Source of the DNA: Streptomyces sp. ISL-96
Lineage (GTDB): Bacteria > Actinomycetota > Actinomycetes > Streptomycetales > Streptomycetaceae
Direction: 5' to 3'
Assembly (NCBI RefSeq): GCF_018614035.1
Contig: NZ_JAGGPA010000012.1
Span: 62,001 to 126,000 of the forward strand
DNA: 64,000 bases
The notes under the pieces were generated by a model that was not told where the DNA came from, searched no databases, and saw only the letters and a list, made by a program, of their open reading frames with translations. The position numbers and the translations under genes are program-made. Positions 29,623 through 39,073 of the stretch are shown here, one piece after another (the stretch's first letter is position 1; the number at the start of each line of letters is the position of its first letter).

Positions 29623-31142
29623 GGCCGACGCCAGCTCCGTCCGTCTCGTGCGAGCATTTCGTCCGCCTCGACCGGGCCCCACGTACCGGCCGGGTACTGC
29701 GCGGGCTTGCCGTGGTTGTCCCAGTACTCCTCGATCGGGTCGAGGATGCGCCAGGACTGCTCGACCTCTTCCAGGCGCGGGAAGAGGTTGGCGTCGCCGA
29801 GCAGGACGTCCAGGATCAGGCGCTCGTACGCCTCGGGGCTGGACTCGGTGAAGGACTCGCCGTACGCGAAGTCCATCGAAACGTCCCGCACCTCCATCGA
29901 GGTGCCCGGCACCTTGGAGCCGAAACGGACCGTCACACCCTCGTCCGGCTGGACGCGGATGACCAGGGCGTTCTGCCCCAGCTCTTCCGTGGCCGTGCGG
30001 TCGAAGGGGGAGTGCGGGGCGCGCTGGAAGACGACCGCGATCTCCGTGACGCGGCGGCCGAGGCGCTTGCCCGTACGCAGATAGAACGGGACGCCCGCCC
30101 AGCGGCGGTTGTCGATCCCCAGCTTGATCGCGGCGTAGGTGTCGGTCTTCGACTTCGGGTCGATGCCCTCTTCCTGGAGGTAGCCGACGGCCTTCGCGCC
30201 GCCCTGCCAGCCCGCCGCGTACTGCGCGCGTACGGTCTCCAGGCCCAGGTCCTTGGGGAGCCTGACGGCGCCCAGCACCTTGGTCTTCTCGGCGACCAGC
30301 GCGTCGGCCTCGAAGGAGGCGGGCTCCTCCATGGCGGTCAGCGCGAGCAGCTGAAGCAGGTGGTTCTGGATGACGTCGCGCGCGGCGCCGATGCCGTCGT
30401 AGTAGCCGGCGCGGCCGCCGATGCCGATGTCCTCGGCCATCGTGATCTGCACATGGTCCACGTACGACCGGTTCCAGAGCGGCTCGAACATCTGGTTGGC
30501 GAAACGCAGCGCCATGATGTTCTGGACCGTCTCCTTCCCCAGGTAGTGGTCGATGCGGAAGACCTCGTGCGCCGGGAAGACCTCGTGGACGATCCGGTTG
30601 AGCTCCTGCGCGGAGGCCAGGTCGTGCCCGAAGGGCTTCTCGATGACAGCGCGCCGCCAGGAACCTTCCTTCTGATCGGCGAGCCCGTGCTTCTTGAGCT
30701 GCTGGACGACCGCGGGGAAGAACTTCGGCGGTACGGAGAGGTAGAAGGCGAAGTTGCCGCCCGTGCCCTGCGCCTTGTCGAGCTCCGCGATCGTCGACTT
30801 CAGCGTCTCGAACGCGTTGTCGTCGTCGAAGTCGCCCTGGACAAAACGCATGCCCTGGATGAGCTGCTGCCAGACTTCCTCACGGAACGGCGTACGGGCG
30901 TGTTCCTTGACGGCGTCGTATACGACCTGCGCGAAGTCCTCGTGCTCCCAGTCGCGGCGGGCGAAGCCGATGAGCGAGAAGCCCGGCGGCAGCAGGCCGC
31001 GATTGGCCAGGTCGTAGACGGCAGGCATCAACTTTTTACGTGACAAATCGCCCGTGACGCCAAAGATGACCAGGCCCGACGGCCCCGCGATACGCGGGAG
31101 CCGTCGATCCTGTGCGTCACGCAGCGGATTGCTGCTGGACAA
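29619..31142 (-). CDS. zwf: Glucose-6-phosphate 1-dehydrogenase
   Basis: The 507-residue NADP-dependent enzyme oxidises glucose 6-phosphate to the lactone and is the main entry to NADPH production. The coenzyme motif IFGVTGDLSRKKL is near residues 27-39. The active-site signature RIDHYLGKE is near 200 and EKPFGHDLA precedes it. It follows tal by three bases and overlaps opcA, so G6PDH and its assembly factor are translationally coupled. Confidence 0.97.
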   Translation of the reverse strand: MSSSNPLRDAQDRRLPRIAGPSGLVIFGVTGDLSRKKLMPAVYDLANRGLLPPGFSLIGFARRDWEHEDFAQVVYDAVKEHARTPFREEVWQQLIQGMRFVQGDFDDDNAFETLKSTIAELDKAQGTGGNFAFYLSVPPKFFPAVVQQLKKHGLADQKEGSWRRAVIEKPFGHDLASAQELNRIVHEVFPAHEVFRIDHYLGKETVQNIMALRFANQMFEPLWNRSYVDHVQITMAEDIGIGGRAGYYDGIGAARDVIQNHLLQLLALTAMEEPASFEADALVAEKTKVLGAVRLPKDLGLETVRAQYAAGWQGGAKAVGYLQEEGIDPKSKTDTYAAIKLGIDNRRWAGVPFYLRTGKRLGRRVTEIAVVFQRAPHSPFDRTATEELGQNALVIRVQPDEGVTVRFGSKVPGTSMEVRDVSMDFAYGESFTESSPEAYERLILDVLLGDANLFPRLEEVEQSWRILDPIEEYWDNHGKPAQYPAGTWGPVEADEMLARDGRSWRRP

Positions 31143-31145
31143 TTT

Positions 31146-32264
31146 TTAGGCCTCCGAAGGGGCGAGGCGCTTGAGCTCCGCCTCGGTCGACTTGAGCAGG
31201 TCGTTCCAGGACGCCTCGAACTTGTCGACGCCCTCGTCCTCAAGGAGCTGCACCACGTCGTTGTACGAGATCCCGAGCTTCTCGATGGCGTCGAGCTCGG
31301 CGCGTGCCTGCTCGTACGTACCGGCGATCGTGTTGCCCGTGATGTTGCCGTGGTCGGCGGTCGCTTCGAGGGTCGCCTCGGGCATGGTGTTCACCGTGCC
31401 GGGGGCGACGAGGTCCTCGACGTACAGCGTGTCCTTGTACGACGGGTCCTTGACGCCGGTCGAGGCCCACAGCGGACGCTGCTTGTTGGCCTGCGCCTTG
31501 TCGAGGGCGGTCCAGCGGTCCGAGGAGAAGACCTCTTCGTACGCCTGGTACGCCAGGCGGGCGTTGGCCAGTGCGGCCTTGCCCTTGAGCGCCTTGGCCT
31601 CGTCCGTGCCCAGGGCGTTCAGACGCTTGTCGATCTCGCTGTCCACACGGGACACGAAGAACGACGCCACCGAGTGGATCTTGGACAGGTCCAGGCCCGC
31701 GGCCTTCGCCTTCTCCAGACCGGCCAGGTAGGCGTCCATGACCTCGCGGTAGCGCTCCAGCGAGAAGATCAGCGTCACGTTGACGCTGATGCCGAGACCG
31801 ATGGTCTCGGTGATCGCCGGGAGACCCGCCTTGGTGGCCGGGATCTTGATCAGGGTGTTCGGACGGTCCACCAGCCAGGCGAGCTGGCGGGCCTCGGCGG
31901 TCGTCGCCCTGGTGTTGTGCGCCAGGCGCGGGTCGACCTCGATCGACACGCGGCCGTCCTTGCCGCCGGTCACGTCGTACACCGGCCGCAGGATGTCGGC
32001 GGCGTCCCTCACGTCAGCCGTCGTGATCATGCGGATGGCTTCTTCGACGGTGACCTCACGGGAGGCCAGGTCGGCGAGCTGCTGGTCGTAACCGTGGCCC
32101 TCCGAGATCGCCTTCTGGAAGATCGACGGGTTGGTGGTGACGCCCACGACGTGCTGCTGGTCGATCAGCTCGGCGAGGTTGCCGGACGTGATCCGCTGGC
32201 GCGAAAGGTCGTCAAGCCAGATCGCGACGCCTTCGTCGGAGAGGCGCTTGAGTGCGTCTGTCAT
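31146..32264 (-). CDS. tal: Transaldolase
   Basis: The 372-residue enzyme transfers dihydroxyacetone units between sugar phosphates in the non-oxidative pentose phosphate branch. [12 protein letters not shown] is near residue 40 and the Schiff-base lysine is in [11 protein letters not shown] near residue 140. The long actinobacterial form (about 370 residues) is intact. It lies 36 bases after tkt and 3 bases before zwf. Confidence 0.96.
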   Translation of the reverse strand: MTDALKRLSDEGVAIWLDDLSRQRITSGNLAELIDQQHVVGVTTNPSIFQKAISEGHGYDQQLADLASREVTVEEAIRMITTADVRDAADILRPVYDVTGGKDGRVSIEVDPRLAHNTRATTAEARQLAWLVDRPNTLIKIPATKAGLPAITETIGLGISVNVTLIFSLERYREVMDAYLAGLEKAKAAGLDLSKIHSVASFFVSRVDSEIDKRLNALGTDEAKALKGKAALANARLAYQAYEEVFSSDRWTALDKAQANKQRPLWASTGVKDPSYKDTLYVEDLVAPGTVNTMPEATLEATADHGNITGNTIAGTYEQARAELDAIEKLGISYNDVVQLLEDEGVDKFEASWNDLLKSTEAELKRLAPSEA

Positions 32265-32300
32265 GAGAGTTGCATCTCCTACTTGTCGTATATACCGGTG

Positions 32301-34370
32301 TCAGCGCGCGGCGGCAGCCAGGGATTCCCGGGCCGCTGCGGTGACCGCGTCGGCGGTGAAACCGAACTCCCGGAAGAGGACCTTGGCGTCCGCGGAAGCG
32401 CCGAAGTGCTCCAGCGAGACGATGCGGCCGGCCTCGCCGACGTACCGGTACCAGGTCAGGGCAATGCCCGCCTCGACCGCGACACGGGCCTTGACGGACG
32501 GCGGCAGCACGCTGTCGCGGTACCCCTGGTCCTGCTCCTCGAACCACTCGATCGAGGGCATTGACACCACACGCGTCGGAATACCCGCCGCCTGGAGCTG
32601 CTCGCGCGCCTCGACGGCGAGCTGCACCTCGGAGCCGGTGCCGATCAGCACGACCTGCGGCTGGCCGCCCTCGGCCTCGAACATGACGTAACCGCCGCGC
32701 GCGGCGTCCTCGTTGACCTCGTACGTCGGCACACCCTGGCGGGTCAGCGCCAGACCGTGCGGAGCGTCGTGGCGGCGCAGGATCTCGCGCCAGACGATCG
32801 CCGTCTCGTTGGCGTCGGCCGGGCGGACCATGTTCAGGCCGGGAATGGCGCGCAGCGCGGCCATGTGCTCGACCGGCTGGTGCGTCGGGCCGTCCTCGCC
32901 CAGACCGATGGAGTCGTGCGTCCAGACGTACGTCACGGGCAGCTTCATCAGCGCCGCGAGGCGGACGGCGGGGCGCATGTAGTCGGAGAACACCAGGAAG
33001 GTGCCGCCGTAGATGCGGGTGTTGCCGTGCAGCGCGATGCCGTTCATCGTCGAGCCCATGGCGTGCTCGCGGATGCCGAAGTGGATCGTACGGCCGTACG
33101 GGTTCGCCTCGGGCAGCGGGTTGTCGGCCGGCAGGAACGACGACGTCTTGTCGATCGTCGTGTTGTTCGAACCGGCGAGGTCGGCGGAGCCGCCCCACAG
33201 CTCGGGGATGACCGCGCCGAGCGCCTGGAGGACCTTGCCGGAAGCGGCGCGGGTCGCGACGGCCTTGCCGGCCTCGAAGACGGGAAGCGACTTCTCCCAG
33301 CCCTCGGGCAGCTGACCCGCGGCGATGCGGTCGAACGTGGCGGCGCGCTCGGCGTTGGCGTCGCGCCACTCCTGGAACTTCTTGTCCCAGGCGGCGTGCT
33401 CCTCACGGCCGCGGTCGGCCGCCTTGCGCACGTGCGCGAAGACGCCGTCGTCGACCTGGAAGTGCTGCTCGGGGTCGAAGCCCAGCACGCGCTTGGTGGC
33501 CGCGATCTCGTCCTCGCCGAGTGCCGAGCCGTGCGAGGCCTCGGTGCCCTGGGCGTTCGGGGCCGGCCAGGCGATGATCGTGCGCGCCGCGATGATCGAC
33601 GGGCGCTCGGTCTCGTCCTGCGCGGCCTTGAGCGCGGCGTACAGCGCCTTGACGTCGAAGTCGCCGTTGGGGTCCTGCTCGATGCGCTGGACGTGCCAGC
33701 CGTACGCCTCGTACCGCTTCAGCACGTCCTCGGAGAAGGCGGTCTCGGTGTCGCCCTCGATCGAGATGTGGTTGTCGTCGTACAGAGCGACGATGCTGCC
33801 GAGCTTCTGGTGGCCCGCGAGCGAGGACGCCTCGGCCGAGATGCCCTCCTCCAGGTCGCCGTCGGAGACGATGGACCAGATGGTGTGGTCGAACGGGGAG
33901 GTGCCCGGCGCGGCCTCCGGGTCGAACAGACCTCGCTCGTAGCGCGCGGCCATCGCCATGCCCACGGCGTTGGCGATGCCCTGGCCCAGCGGGCCGGTGG
34001 TCGTCTCCACACCGGTGGTGTGCCCGAACTCGGGGTGACCGGGCGTCAGGCTGCCCCAGGTGCGGAACGCCTTCAGGTCGTCCAGCTCCAGGCCGTAGCC
34101 GGCCATGTAGAGCTGGATGTAGAGCGTCAGGCTGGAGTGACCGGGAGAGAGGACGAAACGGTCACGACCGGTCCAGTTGGCGTCACTGGGGTCGTGCCGC
34201 ATCAGCTTCTGGAACAGTACATACGCGGCCGGGGCGAGGCTCATGGCCGTACCAGGGTGGCCGTTGCCGACCTTCTGTACGGAATCCATGGCCAGGACGC
34301 GGACGGTATCGACAGCCCGCTGGTCCAATTCGGTCCACTCGAGATCTGTGGTGGTCGGCTTGGTGCTCAC
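32301..34370 (-). CDS. tkt: Transketolase
   Basis: The 689-residue thiamine-diphosphate enzyme transfers two-carbon ketol units in the pentose phosphate pathway. The ThDP motif begins SDGDLEEGISAEA and ends YDDNHIS near residues 165-195. The substrate-binding GHPGTAMS and HSSLTLY, and the second-domain IREHAMGSTMNG, are intact. It is the first gene of the minus-strand operon and begins at GTG 34370 after a GGAG ribosome-binding site about 14 bases upstream. The divergent region to ctaB carries its promoter. Confidence 0.97.
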   Translation of the reverse strand: MSTKPTTTDLEWTELDQRAVDTVRVLAMDSVQKVGNGHPGTAMSLAPAAYVLFQKLMRHDPSDANWTGRDRFVLSPGHSSLTLYIQLYMAGYGLELDDLKAFRTWGSLTPGHPEFGHTTGVETTTGPLGQGIANAVGMAMAARYERGLFDPEAAPGTSPFDHTIWSIVSDGDLEEGISAEASSLAGHQKLGSIVALYDDNHISIEGDTETAFSEDVLKRYEAYGWHVQRIEQDPNGDFDVKALYAALKAAQDETERPSIIAARTIIAWPAPNAQGTEASHGSALGEDEIAATKRVLGFDPEQHFQVDDGVFAHVRKAADRGREEHAAWDKKFQEWRDANAERAATFDRIAAGQLPEGWEKSLPVFEAGKAVATRAASGKVLQALGAVIPELWGGSADLAGSNNTTIDKTSSFLPADNPLPEANPYGRTIHFGIREHAMGSTMNGIALHGNTRIYGGTFLVFSDYMRPAVRLAALMKLPVTYVWTHDSIGLGEDGPTHQPVEHMAALRAIPGLNMVRPADANETAIVWREILRRHDAPHGLALTRQGVPTYEVNEDAARGGYVMFEAEGGQPQVVLIGTGSEVQLAVEAREQLQAAGIPTRVVSMPSIEWFEEQDQGYRDSVLPPSVKARVAVEAGIALTWYRYVGEAGRIVSLEHFGASADAKVLFREFGFTADAVTAAARESLAAAAR

Positions 34371-34705
34371 CCTGAGTCAGGGCTCCTCTCCACATGTCGA
34401 ATCCCGGCGACTGGTAGCGCACCGGGCGTAGCCGAGCCTACCCCCGCGAGAACACGCTTCTTTTCGAGTCCAGCGCTTGGACGGCCCTGGATAAAAGCGG
34501 ACACAGCCCAGCGTGCGGGCGGGTGAAGGACTTCGCCTCCTGGCGTTCACCTTCGTATGTACGGACGCCGTCCCGGTGGTGCTCAACACGACCCGACCCC
34601 GGCGGAGATCGGCATCTGGGCAACGTCTAGAGTGGCGTGGTACGCGCAAGTCTTTACCGGGCCTTCACGTCCGGAGCTTGCTGGATTTCTCTGTCAGGGG
34701 TGTGC
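34371..34705. promoter_or_regulatory. Divergent promoter region between tkt and ctaB (335 bases)
   Basis: No credible gene lies here. On the minus strand TAGGCT (34440 down to 34435), a strong Streptomyces vegetative -10 form, is about 60 bases before the tkt start, though its -35 is weak. On the plus strand TAGAGT at 34628-34633 is a possible -10 for ctaB. I saw no clear operator or riboswitch. Confidence 0.4.
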
Positions 34706-35653
34706 GTGACGGCCGTCGAGTCCCGACCCGCAGGGGTCGCCTTGACTCCCAGCCCGGGGGGCCACCGGCCATTCGGAGCCCGAGTCAAAGCGTTCGTGGC
34801 ACTGACCAAGCCTCGGATCATCGAACTGCTGCTGATCACCACGGTCCCGGTGATGTTCCTGGCCGAGCAGGGCGTGCCCGATTTGTGGCTGGTCCTGGTG
34901 ACCTGCCTCGGCGGATACCTGTCCGCCGGCGGCGCCAACGCGCTGAACATGTACATCGACCGTGACATCGACGCGCTGATGGACCGTACGTCGCAGCGTC
35001 CACTGGTCACCGGCATGGTGAGCCCGGCCGAATGCCTCGTCTTCGGCATCAGCCTGGCCGTGATCTCGACGCTCTGGTTCGGGCTGCTCGTCAATTGGCT
35101 GTCCGCCGCACTCTCGCTCGGGGCGCTCCTCTTCTACGTCGTCGTCTACACGATGATCCTCAAGCGGCGCACCGCGCAGAACATCGTCTGGGGCGGCATC
35201 GCGGGCTGCCTGCCGGTCCTCATCGGCTGGTCCGCGGTCACCAACTCGATGTCCTGGGCCGCCGTCATCCTCTTCCTGGTCATCTTCTTCTGGACGCCGC
35301 CGCACTACTGGCCGCTGTCGATGAAGGTGAAGGAGGACTACGCGCGGGTGGGCGTCCCGATGCTTCCCGTCATCGCCACCAACACGGTCGTGGCCCGCCA
35401 GATCGTCGCGTACAGCTGGGTGATGGTCGCCGTCTCGTTGCTGCTGACTCCGCTGGGTTACACCGGCTGGTTCTACACGACGGTCGCCGTCGTGGCCGGC
35501 GGCTGGTGGCTCAAGGAGGCGCACGGGCTCCAGTCCCGGGCGAAGTCCGGTGTGACCGGCGCCAAGCTCAAGGAGATGCGGCTGTTCCACTGGTCCATCA
35601 CCTATGTCTCGCTGCTCTTCGTCGCGGTCGCGGTGGACCCCTTCCTGCGCTAG
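34706..35653 (+). CDS. ctaB: Protoheme IX farnesyltransferase (heme O synthase)
   Basis: The 315-residue UbiA-family prenyltransferase attaches a farnesyl group to protoheme for cytochrome oxidase. It has about nine membrane helices. The first Asp-rich site is [15 protein letters not shown] near residue 88. The second conserved loop WTPPHYWPL is followed by [14 protein letters not shown] near residue 205. GTG 34706 is preceded by AGGGG at 34696-34700; an in-frame extension further upstream lacks family similarity. It is separated from ctaA by two genes. Confidence 0.95.
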   Translation: MTAVESRPAGVALTPSPGGHRPFGARVKAFVALTKPRIIELLLITTVPVMFLAEQGVPDLWLVLVTCLGGYLSAGGANALNMYIDRDIDALMDRTSQRPLVTGMVSPAECLVFGISLAVISTLWFGLLVNWLSAALSLGALLFYVVVYTMILKRRTAQNIVWGGIAGCLPVLIGWSAVTNSMSWAAVILFLVIFFWTPPHYWPLSMKVKEDYARVGVPMLPVIATNTVVARQIVAYSWVMVAVSLLLTPLGYTGWFYTTVAVVAGGWWLKEAHGLQSRAKSGVTGAKLKEMRLFHWSITYVSLLFVAVAVDPFLR

Positions 35654-35710
35654 TCCGCCTCGCAGCGACTGCTATGGACCGCCGTTCTACTGGTGGGTAG
35701 CATCGTTGCC

Positions 35711-36031
35711 ATGGCAGACACGAAGCAGGCAGAGCGCAAGGCGGCGAAGCTCGCCAAGCAGATAACCGCCTTCGCCAAGCAGCACGGCGGCGCCGAGGGG
35801 CAGCTCGCCCACCTCGGCCAGATGGGTACGCGCATCGTGCTCGTCGGTGAGGACGGCGGCTGGGGCGACCTCGTTGCCCCCACGCACGCCGTCGCGCAGA
35901 GCGCCGCCGAGAAGGCCGGGATCACGCTCCACGAGTCCTTCGACGGTGACTTCGCGGCCAAGGTGCGCACTGGACCGTACGAGTGGAGCCGGATGGCCGG
36001 CATCCAGATCGGCGGCCCGTCGAACGGCTAG
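35711..36031 (+). CDS. Conserved actinobacterial hypothetical protein
   Basis: The 106-residue soluble protein starts at ATG 35711. It begins with a basic helical stretch (KQAERKAAKLAKQITAFAKQH) of about residues 4-24. A beta-rich part follows containing RIVLVGEDGGWGDLV, and the end is YEWSRMAGIQIGG. I recognise it only as a protein commonly found beside ctaB in streptomycetes; no enzymatic motif is visible. It is on the same strand as ctaB and 57 bases downstream. Confidence 0.75.
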   Translation: MADTKQAERKAAKLAKQITAFAKQHGGAEGQLAHLGQMGTRIVLVGEDGGWGDLVAPTHAVAQSAAEKAGITLHESFDGDFAAKVRTGPYEWSRMAGIQIGGPSNG

Positions 36032-36106
36032 CGGCACTTGAGCAACACCTGACGCGGGGGTCACCCGTTAGAGCCTGTGGAAGTACGTCCACCACAGGAG
36101 CCCCGG

Positions 36107-37216
36107 ATGATCGAAACGCCTTCCCTGGTGGACCAGTACTGCCATGGAGTCCTCCGCACGGAGCTGGGCCTCGGCACCTTCGAGGCCTACCTCGGCAGGA
36201 CCCCCGCGTCCCCCGCGCCTGGCACCACGTTCTTCGACACCCAGACGGGCTTCGCCGTACGCCGCTGGTGCCCGCCCCTCCTCGGCCTCGAACCGCACTG
36301 CCCGCCTGCCCGCTATCTCGCGCGCCGCAGGGAACTGGGCGTACCGGAGACCGGTCGGCGGCTGCTCAGGGGAAGCGGGATTTCCACCTATCTGGTGGAC
36401 ACCGGACTGCCGGGCGACCTCACCGGGCCGTGTGAGATCGCGGCGGCCGGAGCGGCCCAGGCGCGGGAGATCGTACGGCTGGAACTGCTCGCCGAGCAGG
36501 TCGCCGACACCTCGGGCACCGTCGACAGCTTCCTCGCCAATCTCGCCGAGGCCGTGCACAGCGCGGCGGGATCCGCCGTGGCCTTCACCTCCGTGGCAGG
36601 CGTACGGCAGGGGCTCGCCCTCGCGCCGCATCCGCCGGGCCCCGGCGAGGTGCGCGGAGCGGTGGGGCGCTGGCTGGGAGGACGCCGGGCCGGCGGCAAG
36701 CTCACCGACCCCGTGGTCCTGCGGCACCTGCTGTGGATCGCCGTCGCCTCCGGGCTGCCCCTGCAACTCCAGGCCGGGACGGCCGGGCCCGGACTGCGCA
36801 TCGACCGTACGGATCCGATGCTGCTCACCGACTTCGCCGCCGCGACGGCCGGGCTCGGCACGGATCTGGTGCTGCTGCACGGGTATCCGTACCACCGTCA
36901 CGCCGCACATCTGGCGAGCGTCTTCCCGCATGTGTACGCCGACCTGGGCCCCGCACTCGCGCACACCGGGGCGCGGGCGGCGGCCGTACTCGCGGAGATC
37001 CTGGAGCTCGCGCCCTTCGGCAAACTGCTCTTCTCCAGCGGCGCGCGCGGCCTGCCGGAACTGCATGTGGTGGGCGCGAGGCTGTTCCGCGAGGCGCTGA
37101 GCAGGGTGCTCGGCGGCTGGGTCGGCGACGGCGCGTGGTCGCGGGTGGACGCCGAGCGGGTCGCCGGCATGATCGCGGCGGGCAATGCCCGCCGCGTCTA
37201 CGGACTGACGGACTGA
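36107..37216 (+). CDS. FluG-like amidohydrolase-family protein with altered metal site
   Basis: The 369-residue protein starts at ATG 36107 after AGGAG. The overall pattern is that of amidohydrolase_2/FluG N-terminal-type TIM barrels. There is an N-terminal D-x-x-x-H strand, a LLHGYPYHRHAAHLASVFPH segment near residues 253-272, then VYADLG and LLFSSGARGLPELH near 305-320. Two expected metal ligands are replaced. The HxH motif reads YCH (residues 11-13), and the catalytic Asp of the usual SSDA/SDG motif is Gly in SSGARG. It may therefore be a non-catalytic or reassigned member. Function unknown. Confidence 0.72.
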   Translation: MIETPSLVDQYCHGVLRTELGLGTFEAYLGRTPASPAPGTTFFDTQTGFAVRRWCPPLLGLEPHCPPARYLARRRELGVPETGRRLLRGSGISTYLVDTGLPGDLTGPCEIAAAGAAQAREIVRLELLAEQVADTSGTVDSFLANLAEAVHSAAGSAVAFTSVAGVRQGLALAPHPPGPGEVRGAVGRWLGGRRAGGKLTDPVVLRHLLWIAVASGLPLQLQAGTAGPGLRIDRTDPMLLTDFAAATAGLGTDLVLLHGYPYHRHAAHLASVFPHVYADLGPALAHTGARAAAVLAEILELAPFGKLLFSSGARGLPELHVVGARLFREALSRVLGGWVGDGAWSRVDAERVAGMIAAGNARRVYGLTD

Positions 37217-37231
37217 CGGGCCCGACGGCCC

Positions 37232-38209
37232 TCAGACGGTGGCGGACACCGCTGCTGAGCCGGGCTGGGCGGGAAGCGAAGCCGGGGTTTCGAGCGGGCG
37301 CTCGCGCAGGCTCAGCGCCAGGCGCAGTACCGCGATCCACATCAGGGAGGAGCCGAGCATGTGGACGCCGACCAGGATCTCGGGGACCCCGGCGAAGAAC
37401 TGGACGTAACCGATGCCGCCCTGCGCGAGCAGGACGATCAGCAGGTCGCGGGCGCGCGCCCGGGTGTCGTCCGGGGCGTCCACCACGCGCAGGACGAACC
37501 ACATGGCGATGGCCAGCGCGCAGACGACCCAGGCGGCCGCCGCGTGCACGTGGGCGGCGTCGATCCAGTCCCACGGCATGCGCGGTACGTCGCTGCTGTC
37601 ACCGGCGTGCTTGCCCGAGCCGGTCACCGTCGTACCCAGGGCGATCAGGAGCCCCGAGGTGATGACGATCGCCCAGGACAGCTTGCGGACGGGGCGCGGG
37701 ACGCGCGGCCGGGGTGCGGTGTCGCCCTCGCGGGTGCGCTGCCAGGTGATCACGGCGACGGTGAGCAGAGCGTTGGCGAGGAGGAAGTGACCGGCGACGG
37801 TCCAGGGGTTGAGGCCTGCCCAGACGGTGATGCCGCCGAGGACGGCGTTGCCCATCACGATCCAGAACTGGCTCCAGGCGAGGCGGGTGAGCCCGCGCCG
37901 CCACGGCTTCGTGGACCGGGCCGCGATGATCGCCCAGCCGACCGCGGCCGACAGGACGTAGGTCAGCATGCGGTTGCCGAACTCGATCGCGCCGTGGATG
38001 CCCTGCTCGGGCGTCGCGAAGAGGCTGTCGTCGGTGCACTTCGGCCAGGTGTCGCAGCCGAGGCCGGAGCTGGTCAGCCGTACCGCACCGCCCGTGACGA
38101 TGATGAAGACGGTCATCACGACGGCGGAGAGCGCGGCGCGCTGGAGCGTACGGGGGGTGGGCGTCCAGCGCCGCGCGATGAGGGCGAGGGGGGTCAGCAC
38201 GGGAACCAT
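37232..38209 (-). CDS. ctaA: Heme A synthase (COX15/CtaA family)
   Basis: The 325-residue protein has eight membrane helices and oxidises the heme O methyl group to give heme A. The conserved glycine-rich GGAVRLTSSGLGCDTWPKC motif is at about residues 40-58, with HGAIEFGNRML following. The second conserved His-containing loops are WTVAGHFLLA and DAAHVHAAAAW. It works directly after CtaB. It is convergent with the amidohydrolase gene and on the same strand as the ABC pair, which lies 96 bases upstream. Confidence 0.94.
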   Translation of the reverse strand: MVPVLTPLALIARRWTPTPRTLQRAALSAVVMTVFIIVTGGAVRLTSSGLGCDTWPKCTDDSLFATPEQGIHGAIEFGNRMLTYVLSAAVGWAIIAARSTKPWRRGLTRLAWSQFWIVMGNAVLGGITVWAGLNPWTVAGHFLLANALLTVAVITWQRTREGDTAPRPRVPRPVRKLSWAIVITSGLLIALGTTVTGSGKHAGDSSDVPRMPWDWIDAAHVHAAAAWVVCALAIAMWFVLRVVDAPDDTRARARDLLIVLLAQGGIGYVQFFAGVPEILVGVHMLGSSLMWIAVLRLALSLRERPLETPASLPAQPGSAAVSATV

Positions 38210-38305
38210 CGTAGGACGGGGCTTGTGCAGCTTTTCACGAGGGGGTATGGGGGAGTCGTCTCCCCGGGGAAAAAGCAGTACGAGGGGGTACGGAACGGAC
38301 GTTCC

Positions 38306-39073
38306 TTACTCCCAGCGGAAGAAACGGGCGGCCGCGCCCAGCCCCAGGACCGCCCACACCGCCAGGATCCCGAGATTGCTCCAGGGGATGGCCGCGCCGT
38401 GCTGGAGTACGTCGCGCAGGCCGTCCGACAGGGCCGAGATCGGCAGCAGGCCGAGGACGGACTGCACAGCCTCCGGGAACTTGTCGAGCGGCACGATCAC
38501 GCCGCCGCCCACCAGCAGCAGCAGGAAGACCAGGTTGGCGGCCGCCAGCGTCGCCTCCGCCTTGAGCGTGCCGGCCATCAGCAGGCCGAGGCCGGAGAAG
38601 GCCGCCGTACCGAGAACGAGGAGCAGGAAGACCGCGAAAGGGTTGCCGTGCGGGGACCAGCCGAGGCCGAACGCGATCACCGTGAGAAGGACGACCTGAA
38701 GAACCTCGGTGACGAGCACCGACAGCGTCTTCGCCGTCATCAGCGCCCAGCGGGGCAGCGGAGAGGTGCCCAGCAGCTTCAGCACGCCGTACCGGCGCTC
38801 GAAGCCGGTCGCGATGGCCTGCCCGGTGAAGGCGGTGGACATGACGGCCAGCGCCAGGATGCCGGGGGCCAGGAAGTCGACCGACTCGCCGGCTCCCGTG
38901 TCGATGATGTCGACCGCCGAGAACAGCACCAGCAGCAGCGCCGGGATGATCACTGTCAGCAGCAGCTGCTCGCCGTTGCGCAGCAGCATCTTCGTTTCGA
39001 AGGCCGTCTGTGCCGCGATCATCCGGGGGAGCGGGGCCGCTCCGGGCCGGGGTGTGTAAGTACCGGTGCTCAT
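38306..39073 (-). CDS. ABC-2 type transporter permease
   Basis: The 255-residue membrane protein has six helices and the ABC-2 pattern (AFTGQAIATGFERRYGVLKLLGTSPL near the second helix, about residues 88-113). It overlaps the ATP-binding subunit gene by four bases. Together they form a DrrAB/NatAB-like exporter, probably for a lipid or drug-like compound. The locus between ctaA and suf is conserved in streptomycetes, but no substrate is known. Confidence 0.87.
   Translation of the reverse strand: MSTGTYTPRPGAAPLPRMIAAQTAFETKMLLRNGEQLLLTVIIPALLLVLFSAVDIIDTGAGESVDFLAPGILALAVMSTAFTGQAIATGFERRYGVLKLLGTSPLPRWALMTAKTLSVLVTEVLQVVLLTVIAFGLGWSPHGNPFAVFLLLVLGTAAFSGLGLLMAGTLKAEATLAAANLVFLLLLVGGGVIVPLDKFPEAVQSVLGLLPISALSDGLRDVLQHGAAIPWSNLGILAVWAVLGLGAAARFFRWE

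Noticed and set aside
37217..38305. A small hairpin GGGGAG/CTCCCC near 38250 as the terminator of the ABC operon
   Set aside because: The stem is only six bases with no T-run, so it is too weak to list as a feature.
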